This document shows, piece after piece, positions 32,438-42,056 of a stretch of 64,000 bases of DNA. The number at the start of each line of letters is the position of its first letter. Position 1 is the first letter of the stretch. The notes below the pieces were generated by a model that made no database searches, had not been told where the DNA came from, and saw nothing but the letters and a program-made list of their open reading frames with translations. Source of the stretch: Neophaeococcomyces mojaviensis (Eukaryota > Ascomycota > Eurotiomycetes > Chaetothyriales). The stretch covers positions 1-64,000 of the forward strand of contig JAPDRQ010000020.1 of NCBI GenBank assembly GCA_030247915.1. The letters are read 5' to 3'. Both the position numbers and the translations under genes were made by a program.

Positions 32438-34345
32438 ATGGCTGCACCACCCTACGTTGAGGCGGAGTTGCAGAAGCCATGGTTGCGGACAAACAGCACA
32501 AGTTCAGATCTGGTTCCCAAATATTACTTTGAGAAGCCACTGCAAAGAGAGGGAAGCGTCTACTCAACCGCCTCAAGCATGGAGCGCTCAAAGACCACAC
32601 CATTGACACGCATTTTGCTCTCCGGCGAGGTCAGCGGAGAAGCACCACGAAACCTCAACTTCACCGAGAAACTGGACAGATGGATGGTCAACGAGGGTGC
32701 TCGAAGGATATCAGTCGGAATTTTCATGCTCCTCCACGCCATGATCTTCACCTTTGGCTTCATCAACTACCAGCTCAAGGACAACTTGAACACGGCACGT
32801 GCAACATTTGGATTGACATACCCAACAGCACGAGCAGCCGCGTTAGTCTTGCATGTCGATGTGGCCCTCATCCTGTTCCCCATATGCAGGACCCTCATTT
32901 CGCTGCTGCGCCAGACACCCTTAAACGGCATCATACAGTTCGATAAGAATATCACCTTTCACAAGCTGGTGGCATATTCGATTGTCTTCTTCACCTGGCT
33001 ACACACCATCGCGCATTGGAATAACTTCGCTCAGCTAGCTGCAAAAGAGAAGCTTGGCTTCGTTGGCTTTCTCAAGATCAACTTCCTCACCGGTCCTGGC
33101 TGGTCTGGCTATGTCATGCTTTTCACCTTGATGGCCATGCTAGCAACAGCAATTGAAAAGCCACGAAGAGCCAACTACGAACGCTTCTGGAACATCCATC
33201 ACCTCTTCATCGTCTTCTTTCTGTTTTGGTCCGTGCACGGTGCCTTCTGCATGATTAAAACCGACACCGCACCCTTCTGCTTCGGTACTGGTGTGTTCTG
33301 GGAGTACTGGATGTACGGTGGCTTTGCATATCTCCTCGAGAGGATCGCTCGAGAAATCCGCGGCCGACACAAAACCTTCGTCACCAAGGTCATTCAGCAT
33401 CCTCAAAATGTCGTGGAGATTCAAATTCACAAGGAACATGCCAAGATGCGAGCTGGCCAGTACATCTTCCTCTGCTGTCCTGAGGTCTCTATCTGGCAGT
33501 ACCACCCCTTCACACTTACCTCGGCCCCTGAAGAAGACCATCTCTCTGTCCATGTCCGAATGACAGGAAACTTTACCAAAGCCCTCGGTAAAGCTCTGGG
33601 CTGCACTCTTGACGCGAAGCCCGCCAACCGCGCCGACAAAACAAAATCTCGTGTCGTCTCAATGGCACCAGGCGGTCTTCAGAAAATGCTACCAAGAATT
33701 TACCTCGATGGGCCTTTCGGCTCAGCGTCGGAAGACGTCTTCAAGTTTGAGACAGCGGTCCTAGTAGGCGCGGGTATTGGTGTCACACCATTCGCTAGCA
33801 TCCTGAAAAGTATCTGGTACCGTATGAGTAGCACAGAACCACAGTCTCAAACACGCCTGCGCAAAGTCTACTTCTTCTGGGTATGCAGAGACTTTGGTCA
33901 GCTTGAGTGGTTTAAGTCTCTTCTACTCGCTATCGAAGAACAAGACAAAGAGCATAATATCGAGATCCATGCTGTAAGTTCTCATCGTCGTCCATTCTGT
34001 GCACGCAACTTCCATCCACCAGCACGACACTTTACTAACATATGTGCCTTCTAGTATCTGACTGCCAAGATATCCGCTAGCGATGCTCAGAACATCATGC
34101 TTAACAGTTCCGACTCCGATGCCGTAACCGGCCTCCACACTCCCACAAACTTCGGCCGCCCGAATTGGGATATGGTCTTCCGAGGCATCAAGAAACTGCA
34201 TAGCCCCGGTGAAGCAGGTGTGTTCTTTTGTGGACCGAAGGGGCTTGGGAGTCAGTTACACATTAAGTGTAACATGTATAGTGAACCAGGGAGCCGTGGG
34301 GGCAAAGGAGGGTTTAGGTTTGTTTATGGAAAGGAAAATTTCTGA
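32438..34345 (+). CDS. noxB: NADPH oxidase NoxB (Nox2 class, fungal)
   Basis: The model joins 32438-33973 and 34055-34345 around an 81-bp GTAAGT..TAG intron, giving 608 aa. The polar N-terminal extension of about 85 residues is typical of NoxB and absent from NoxA. Six transmembrane helices follow, with heme-ligand histidines in FHKLVAYSIVFFTWLHTIAH and HHLFIVFFLFWSVHG. The FAD-binding site is HPFTLTS; the NADPH sites are GAGIGVTPFASILKS and CGPKGLG. The protein ends KENF as in other fungal oxidases. NoxB transfers electrons from NADPH to oxygen, making superoxide outside the cell, and is needed for ascospore germination and host penetration in several fungi, with NoxR as regulator. A small Gly/Arg insertion (near residues 590-598) precedes the terminal FVYGKENF. 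Confidence 0.95.
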
Positions 34346-35083
34346 TGTGTATTTTTGTAAGATACGTAAACGCTTGCGTATAAATGGTCGAAAGATACTG
34401 AGATTGCTTGCATTTAGCGATGGTAGACACATAGACGACATGGAGAGCAGCATATTAGGTTCCGCTATACTTCGACGTCTTTGAAGATCGGTGTTTGTGT
34501 TGTGGTGGGACTGGGATACCAAGAACAGCTGATCTGATGTCCGCACAAGGTCGAGCTTCTTCTTCCACTGGGTTGGGCTATAAAATTGAGTATATACAAT
34601 AGCCTGTTTCGTTATGATACACCCCCAAATGACCGCAAATGCTATTGGTTAACCCCCATCTCAGACGGTATTGAGATTGGATTCTATTGGTTATACAGGG
34701 TTGGCCAGTATCCCATATACGAAAATGACGCAAGATTTCTGATATCGTCCCAATAGACGACAAGCTTCATGGCATTAGCTTTTCTAGACAGACTTGTCCC
34801 ATTCGACAGCTGTAGAGTTTGCTACCGAAAGAAACAAATGTACAGGCTTCACTGCACAAAAACAAGGCAGTTTTGGAAAGCAAGGCTGTCTCGTCCCGGA
34901 GTCTGCGCTCGAGCTCACCCACAAGAAGCTGTACATATAGAGGGCACTGGCCATATACGCAGTTCACAATGGTTTGCATACTTACAAAGTGATTCAAAAT
35001 ATCTCCTCCCTACACCTAGACTGCCAAAATCGTCCAAAGAGCTGCATGGACCAGTAGTCACCGCACTGACTGTTCTCTAATCT
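34346..35083. other. Intergenic region
   Basis: About 740 bp between NoxB and the next plus-strand gene. Only short frames on both strands. Nothing else is seen. Confidence 0.4.
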
Positions 35084-36909
35084 ATGGTGGAGATGGAGCA
35101 CCAGGCTGTTGACTCTGTGCCACTCATTCCTTATGGTGCGGCAGAGGTCTCTGGCAGCAGCCAAAAGTATGTAGCCCAGCCACGTTTCCTAGGGAAGCCA
35201 GGTCAAAGAGCACGTGCAAGTCTGAGTGACGCACTAACTATACTGGTCTCGTTCGTTTGTTTCGGGTTCGGTATCTCTGCGGTAGCGAACAATGCTTTCG
35301 CGGCTCAACTTGGACAGACTAATCAACTGGTTATCTTGGGTTTCGTCTTGTCGATCATGAGTCTTCTCTCATTTAAACAAGCCCAGATACTTATGCTCGT
35401 GCTCGAAGCACGTTTCGGTCAATCTACCTTACAGAACTATGACGGTATGTGCTTTCACCCTGACTTCTACGTTTTTTTTCATGCCTCACGTTAGCCATAG
35501 CTTGCACAGACAAGGCTGACATGCTATAGCAATACTTCGAGATGAGAAATTTGGTTCGCAGACCAGCGTCGTCGTCAACATTGCTTTACTATCCCTCTTC
35601 GCTCTGCCATTGGGACTTAGCGCGTCGTACAAGCAGTTTATCGGTGGCAGTACTACTACTCCTGTGGCAGCTGAGAAAGTTATTCACTTTGGACCTTCTG
35701 GCCCGCCCGGTTTGTTCACTGCCAGTAGCCGCCATCTTTTTGTAAATGCAACTTCGGGCCTCTTCGTGGGACGCAACGACATTTATCGTGAAGATCCTTC
35801 CTTCAACACTAGCTACGGCTACAACATGCATGTCATCAACGAGACCGTCACGGCTATGCTCGACTTACCTTTCCACTCTAACATGTCAGAACTACAATCG
35901 AGTTTAAAGCATGGCAAAGTCTTGACGATCTCAGCACCTGTCAACGCCACTTTTACTAGGCTGAATAGTACACCGCTCTCACCTGAACGACAGGATCCTG
36001 ACTACTGGTATAGTATTGATGATCGTTTCGGCCAAAAGAGCTTGTTCTACAGAGGCTTAGGAGGTGAGGTTTGGTTCAGTGTGTGGAACAACAGAGTTGA
36101 TACAACTCTTATCTTCATGTCACTATTCGACGATTCCAAAAACGAGTCATTTGAAAGCAATGCAACTGGTTTCAACAACTATCGTGGGACAGCAAGGGGA
36201 ACCTGGCGAATTTCATCTGATAGCATCCATCTGATGTCGGCCGACAACTTCGAGAGAAATTTCTCCCTGTATCAACAATTTCCTGAAGTCATAAACCCAG
36301 ATGAAGATGGTTGCGTTTTGGAGAATGCCACCACTAATTCGATGCAAAAGGTCCTCTACTGTAACTGGATCGGGTTGGGTGAGTATGATCACGTATTTCC
36401 TGAATATGTGCTCGGCCTAAAGGGAGTGACAGGGCAGTACGATCCCTCACCATTGTCGGTCTGGGTAGCAGTCACTGCATCCATGCTGTGGTCTTGCAAT
36501 TACTGTTCATGTAGAGTCATACGGTGTACCCGGTCCTGAGTGGCAATATCTCCTCTCAACCCCCGAGTACGAAATGTGGGCAACTATTCCAAGACTTCAT
36601 CCTTCATGGGGTCTTTATACGGTTCTTGCAGTTCAGCCGTTGCTGATATCAATCGTCCTGCTCGTACGTCTCTTGCTTCACCCGACTCCAATTTCAGACA
36701 ATTTTGGGCTCATAGCGTTGTTGGCCGGCGTGGACAAGCGAAGCTTAGACATCTTGAACGGTGCGTCGTTCAGCGGCAAACTACACAAACCGGTCATCGT
36801 GCACATCGCAGAGCGAAAGCATCCCAACGACGGACCGGCACATACCAAGTCTCCAGACATAACGTACATGCTGTATTCAAAGGACAGTGCAGATCAACAC
36901 ATACACTGA
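35084..36909 (+). CDS. Fungal multi-pass membrane glycoprotein, hypothetical (three exons)
   Basis: The model joins 35084-35444, 35530-36378 and 36515-36909, giving 534 aa. Intron 1 is 85 bp (GTATGT..TAG). Intron 2 is 136 bp (GTGAGT at 36379, CATGTAG at 36514), and removing it restores the frame that otherwise breaks at about 36480. Two hydrophobic segments lie at about 45-70 and 75-105, a third at about 130-145, and one or two more near 430-460. Between them is a lumenal or extracellular region of about 280 residues with roughly ten Asn-x-Ser/Thr sites. I recognise the general layout of uncharacterised ascomycete membrane proteins but no named family. It has no sign of decay, unlike its downstream neighbours. 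Confidence 0.7.
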
Positions 36910-37083
36910 GAAGATTGATGGAAATCCTAACTTTCTCTAGGAGTTTTGCTGCTATCAGACAGCGTGGTTCATAGGCATACAAGGCTATTTATTAATGGCA
37001 GCTGAAAGGTCAATCGGGTTGGAAAATTGTTGCATGTTACTATAAATATGAGTTGATCGATTTAGTTAACAGACGAGTAACAC

Positions 37084-37244
37084 TTCTCAGTCATCTTCAG
37101 ATTTTGTTTCTTGACCGAAGAATCAACTCCTGCTTTGACCAACATCCGCGCTACCTTCCCGTGAATACCATATGATGCCGCCTGCAAGACGCAGTTGCCG
37201 TGTTCACTTTAAGCATTAGCATCGACTCCTGGCTCCAGCAACAT
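37084..37244 (-). pseudogene. Ankyrin-repeat remnant
   Basis: Translation of the minus strand from 37244 shows MLLEPGVDANA, a stop, then VLQAASYGIHGKVARMLVKAG followed by VDSS, a clear ankyrin repeat helix-turn-helix. Another stop lies just upstream in the same frame. No intact frame surrounds it. It is downstream, on the same strand, of the E2 remnant and probably belonged to the same gene. Confidence 0.65.
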
Positions 37245-37458
37245 TTACGAAGTCCGTCCATCCAAGGAAAGGCATACAGAAGTGAGCTGGTTCTGCCCTT
37301 CAACGATCCGTAAAAGGTGGTTACGTGGGTCGTTCGTGCTTGGGTCATTCCTGCCAAAATTTTCCCATAACTGGACCTATGCTAGTTTAAACTGTGCGCA
37401 GGTTGTCGAGGAAAGTAACGCATGTTTTGCACCCAGCAATTCCCGTAGTAGAACTTAC

Positions 37459-37899
37459 ATAGCAAACCGTCGTACCCAGCTCTTGGCTGTGGCTTCGTAC
37501 TTCGTTTTGTCTTTACGCCACATGGCAGCAATGTCAGACTTAATGAATTTATTCGGTTCTGGGTTGACTAGCAGCCGCGTGATCGTGATGATAACTGTTT
37601 GACAGGCATTTTAGTAGCACAGACATTCTGGAGGGAAAGCTGATGGAAAAAGAGGAAGAAAAGAAAAGAAAAGAAAAAGAATAGAAAAAAGCAGAAGTAG
37701 GACCGTGGCATACCTAGTAGCGCAGTGTACCATTGAGACCACCCGTCTCTCAAAATGTGTATCGAAACACACCACCAACATCAACGTTTGGATGGTATAT
37801 TCGAGTTTTGAATATGACAGTAGGCGGAGTCTTTGGGTATGTATCTGGAAACTTCATATCGAGAAAGAATGTTCCACCTTCATATAGAGTGTCCTTCTG
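37459..37899 (-). pseudogene. Decayed E2 ubiquitin-conjugating domain (UBC fold)
   Basis: Exon A (37899-37714) reads DTLYEGGTFFLDMKFPDTYP, then a PPTVIFKTRIYHPN segment, matching the E2 core from strand 3 to the HPN motif. A frameshift of net one missing base lies just after HPN, before a TGT codon at 37771-37769 that would be the catalytic Cys; the reading then continues ILRDGWSQWYTALL. An intron (37713-37595) follows at exactly the position of ubc4 intron 3, and exon B (37594-37459) encodes RLLVNPEPNKFIKSD and AKSWVRRFA, the E2 C-terminal helices. A GTAAGT donor at 37458 suggests one more intron. The first 40 or so residues of an E2 fold are not recognisable. It is only distantly similar to the ubc4 in this window, so it is a different E2 type rather than a recent copy. 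Confidence 0.75.
37645..37690. repeat. Polypurine (GA/AAG-rich) tract inside the E2-remnant intron
   Basis: The plus strand is almost purely A and G here, giving a pyrimidine tract on the coding strand within the intron between the two E2 exons. Confidence 0.7.
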
Positions 37900-38008
37900 C
37901 TAAAATCAGTCTACAAGGCTCGTAGATGCATTCCAGGCTTACTCGACCGATTATTCTTCCTTGCCAATGCGTCTGAACGCTGTCAGTGGTGATGCACAAC
38001 ATTATAAG

Positions 38009-39447
38009 TTAGTCACTTACCATATCAAATACTGCGTCGACAACGGCGGGCCACACCTGAACAAAGCCTAAATTCCATACCATAAATTGACACTCTTTCT
38101 GCATGTGCTTCAAAAGTTCCGGTGATGTGGCCATCACTCTGAAAACAGTCTGTTCTCCTACAAAGTTTGAGCACCATGGGTTCTCCGCAACATTCAACTC
38201 TCGCACGACCATGGTCGAGCTAAGAGTGGCCTTAGTTTGCGAGAATAATAAGTTCAAGTCATTTCCTGACATTGCCGAGGGCGATTGTCTTAAAGATTCT
38301 TGTAGTTCTGCGGAAGTGGTGTCGGGAAACGCGATTTTCTTAAACTTGGTCCACTCCGTTTCATGAAGAGGTAAGAATATGACTCCGATACTTGTCACTT
38401 GACTCATACTGATGCCAGAGAGAATAGACCATGTACGAGATCTGATGGTCTCAGCCATGCTGTCAGCATCCATGCCGCGGTTGTAAATCCGACGATACGC
38501 CCGAGACGCAGCGGTGATTTGGTCGAAAGTGTCTTGAGTCTGAAGCTGCAAGTCTCGAACAGAGGCAAATCCAGTTAAGGATGCCTCATCAGCATGCGGG
38601 ACTCTGACCTCACCGATTTCTTGTTCACAAGACTCATTGGTGGGTATCTGACTGTTCGTTGTCGTCCAGGGACGATCCGGATTTACTGTATCGTTCGGAA
38701 GCTCGACCTGCCCAAGGCGAGTCGCGAGATCAGGGTTCACCAGTAGTTCGTGGTCGGTCCTTCCTCGAAGGGCAGCAGCGCTTTCACTAGCATCGGTATC
38801 GAAGTCGCTGTACCTTTTAGTTGGTTGCTTCAACGGAATAAATTTTGTACAAACCACCGTAATATCTGCAGTATGAGCGACAAAGAACTCTTGTGGCGTT
38901 GGAGTTTGCTGAAAAGACGGTTTGCAGCAAGAGCCTGTTCGCGCCCATGCTGGGATTTCACCCCAAAGCGCAAAATCCGTAAACCTCCTCGCGGCTCCGA
39001 GTGAAGAACATTTTCGAGCTCCGAGTAGACCAACACTAACTGTGTCATAACTGTGACCACATCTTCAAGGTCAATAAGTGTGGCTCGTGTGCGCATCACG
39101 TTACTGGTCCTTTCAACGAATCTTTGCAGTCCCCCGAGGATGATCTTGAGGCTAGTGACTTCCGACGATATATCTCTCACGATTTGCGACACATCATTAG
39201 CCGTGGCGACGAACTGAGACACTCGCCCACTTGCTGCTATGATTCCTGCCACGGATTCAGCAATGGTAAGCCGCTTGTGTCGGGACCCTCGATCGTTTCC
39301 GGTATAGATATTGTAGTTTGTGTAATAGTCGCCAAAGTGTGCACTTGCCTGATCCTGTAATATGGTGGTGCCAAAGGCGTGACCACGAGACGATAGCTGG
39401 AATTCAGTGGTTGTGCTTTGGTTCTGATCATAATCGGTATTCGCCAT
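38009..39447 (-). CDS. HeLo-like N-terminal domain protein (fungal STAND/NLR-associated N-domain)
   Basis: The model joins 39447-38858 and 38807-38009 around a 50-bp intron (GTGGTT..CAG), giving 462 aa. Residues about 58-197 match the fungal STAND N-terminal domain (PF17111): RKRL-like HKRLTIAESVAGII, several amphipathic helices, and KLQRHKSSLSLILQIL at its end. A second conserved block, SRTWSILSGISMSQVTS, occurs near residue 310 and often follows this domain in ankyrin-containing relatives. No NACHT or NB-ARC P-loop is present. The frame ends VSD-stop, but a perfect GTAAGT donor sits at 38020, just before that stop, in phase 0 with the E2 remnant 120 bp downstream. The gene may therefore be the truncated front end of a longer HeLo-E2-ankyrin gene. 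HeLo-type domains act in heterokaryon incompatibility and cell death; that role here is inference. Confidence 0.65.
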
Positions 39448-39779
39448 GGTATCACTCACATGATCAACTTGGAGCTTAGCATGATATTCGATATATGTTT
39501 ACATCTCGTATCTAACAATCCTGACAATTATCAGAGAAAAGTCTACGGAAAGGCTCACCATCGCGTAGGAAAATCGTAGCGAACTCCACATTGCCTTATG
39601 ACGCCTAATTCTAGACTTCAGCCCCGCACCATCCAATGTACCACCTAATTCGAGTTACATCTTTAGCGTTGAGTCAATATCCGCCACTTTCAGATCTTCG
39701 TGCGTACATACAATCAGTGACCAAAATGCTCCTGATTACGCTGTTATACAATTCTAAAAGACAAGGAACCTTAGTAAGC

Positions 39780-40500
39780 TAATCGCAGCATTTCTAGATA
39801 TACTTTAGGCTAGAACGTGCGTAGCTTTAGGTTATTTAGTCAAAACGATATCTTTAACCCTACGATAAAGATGAATGCTCTGCTTTTTAATAGCCTTACA
39901 ACGTACTATATACTTTATTTTATGTTTTACATTTATTTCTCAAGAACTATCAGGCTAGCCTCGCGGAATCTAAGAGGAAGAAGAGGTTCGGGAACCCCAG
40001 AGAACCAGCCTTATATTTGGGTAATTATTAAGAGCAGAACCGACGAACATACCAAGCAAATCGCATAAAAGATCCGTCATATCGTCTCCTCCGTTGAGCG
40101 CTGCATCGATATTCATAGGATAGGCAACAACACTGTTCAATTTTGTAGGTTTTAGCAACTGGCCTAATATTACGCTGGTCTTAACAACTAGTTTCAGTAA
40201 GCTAAAAGAACCTTTGTTCTATAAGAGTACTTAGTATTATAGTCATAAACAGCTATATAAATAAGAATGTAAAGTATAAACAAAAGCTAGGTGTATAGCT
40301 ACTAAACTTATGAGTATGAAACTTTATATAAGAGAAGACATAGTATATAACATAACTTTAGTAAACGATATGCTAATATACAGATACACTATAACAAGAC
40401 CTTCTACTTAGAAACATAAACAAGACTGTATAACTACAAGTCTGTTCTATGGTTATATAGTTGACCTAAGCTGTACAAAGTCTATAACTATATAACTCGA
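39780..40500. repeat. AT-rich island, probable RIP-degraded repeat
   Basis: Base composition changes abruptly to very high A+T with abundant TpA and almost no long open frame, unlike flanking genes. This is the pattern left by repeat-induced point mutation in ascomycetes. The original element cannot be recognised. Confidence 0.55.
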
Positions 40501-40511
40501 TCTTATATTGG

Positions 40512-40677
40512 CTACTTCAGCATATACGACCAAGTCGATCTTTTTCCTGATTCTATAGCTTTCATCTTCGCCTCATAGCTGAACGGTAGGTAAATTAGAA
40601 AGAATGGCACTGAAGCCACGATAAATATCGTTATATGGTTGGCTTGTAACAAAGGTTCCCATCCGGCCGTGACGGTT
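40512..40677 (-). pseudogene. Orphan membrane-protein exon
   Basis: After a TTTTAG acceptor at 40678 the minus strand encodes about 55 residues ending TAG at 40512. It holds HITIFIVASVPFFLIYLPFS, a clear transmembrane segment, and a charged tail with YEAKMKAIESGK. No matching 5' exons are visible upstream within the 400 bp before the next gene. I do not recognise the parent family. Confidence 0.35.
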
Positions 40678-40690
40678 CTAAAAGATAGAT

Positions 40691-41084
40691 GACAACATCT
40701 ACCTACAGGAATCAGCCCATAAGCTAATCATTTTGCTTCTGTCCGCTTCTTTGCATTCGTCAGTTGCACCAGAACACATGCCATGTTGGAAACCTCAGGG
40801 TCTCTTGCTGCAAGGTGCTAAGTCTTCCGCAGCACTAATGTCTCTCCCTGTGAATTAGATGCCATTCTTATCCCCGTGCTGGAATGATATATCGAATCAG
40901 CTAACGTTAATAAGAAAATAAATGATGAAGTATTGCACAGAGAGCCGTAGTCACACTGTCCTGCTGTTAGTTGTCTTTGAAGAAGGAACAACACACCGTA
41001 TGAGTATCTGTACTTTGAAATTCATTCTCAATTAAAAGGTAGAGAGCGATTTTCCTACATTATAATCTTGGAACCCAAACAAAA
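40691..41084. other. Short intergenic region
   Basis: About 390 bp between the orphan exon and the Rei1-like gene. Nothing is recognised. Confidence 0.3.
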
Positions 41085-42056
41085 TCACCGATTTAAGCTG
41101 AAGATATTCCCTGTATGGGGTGGTTTCCGTATCAACCTGGTTTTGGTTAGACAATTGACTTTGTTCCCTGCACTCTCCAAATTGCCCCGATTTATTTGCT
41201 CTGTCCTCGTAGCCTTCTCCATCTGTTTATGGTGAGTTGCAAGCAATGCCCTTTGTTGTGAGGCTGGTAAATGTAAAAGACTTCTTCGGTCACTTGCACG
41301 AAGTTGTGCGAGTTGGTTGTTGAGCGTGTGTTCTTGTTTCAGCGCTCTTGTGCTCAGTTCACCCGTGAAATCAGAGGGTATTTCAGCAGCATTCGAGCTT
41401 GACTCGGCATCAGTGTGTGAGTGTGAATTCGGAGTTGGTAGTGGTTGGTCGAGCGGAGAAGCTGTGATTTCGGGGGCATGTCTGTCTGAACGCTTTGGTG
41501 GTCCTGGTTTCCTCGATCTAGCCTGCGGTGGAAGTTGAGTGTCGTCCGAGAAGCGCACAGCAAGGAGATTTCGACGTAGTTCCTCTTTTGCATTCGACGA
41601 GGAAATATCATAAAAATCTCTGAGCTCAGCATCCTTGTCCGTAATGTCATATTTGCAATGCCCCTTCGCCATCATGTGTTGCTGCACCGCTTGGCGAGTG
41701 TTCCGCTGTGTTCCACAGTAGAGACACTCGTAACACTCGGAAATAACGAGATGGAAATAGGCGAGGAGAGATACAATGTCCACCAATAGATCCGTTGGGT
41801 CTACATGTAAACCATGGGCCTTTGACATGTGGACCAAATTCTGGTCCAGGTCTGGGTTGGTCTGATTGCAGAACAAACATTGTGATTCATCGAATTCGTA
41901 GTCGATGCTGGGAGACGATAGATTGGCGATATTGTCTTTGTTGTTGTTGTTGGATGTCTGTTCTCGAATTGGAGCAGCAAGGAAGTCGCTTCGACCCGAT
42001 TCGGCTTCCATGTTGATAGTCGTAGTGGTTGTGGTAGTGACACAAGCAAGTAACAT
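41085..42056 (-). CDS. Rei1/Reh1-like C2H2 zinc-finger protein, short form
   Basis: The model is 323 aa from the ATG at 42056; an ATG at 42011 (308 aa) is the more likely start because the intervening residues are a poly-Thr run. Two linked zinc fingers are visible: CLFCNQ..HMSKAHG and CLYCGT..HMMAKGHC. Between them lies a segment with DPTDLLVDIVSLLAYFHL, and a DAELRDFYDISS block follows. This order matches the second half of the Rei1/Reh1/ZNF622 domain (PF12756), which helps release Arx1 and complete cytoplasmic 60S maturation. The N-terminal classical finger of Rei1 is missing, and the C-terminal half is Ser/Gln-rich. It is therefore probably a diverged paralogue rather than the housekeeping Rei1. 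Confidence 0.7.
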   Translation of the reverse strand: MLLACVTTTTTTTINMEAESGRSDFLAAPIREQTSNNNNKDNIANLSSPSIDYEFDESQCLFCNQTNPDLDQNLVHMSKAHGLHVDPTDLLVDIVSLLAYFHLVISECYECLYCGTQRNTRQAVQQHMMAKGHCKYDITDKDAELRDFYDISSSNAKEELRRNLLAVRFSDDTQLPPQARSRKPGPPKRSDRHAPEITASPLDQPLPTPNSHSHTDAESSSNAAEIPSDFTGELSTRALKQEHTLNNQLAQLRASDRRSLLHLPASQQRALLATHHKQMEKATRTEQINRGNLESAGNKVNCLTKTRLIRKPPHTGNIFSLNR

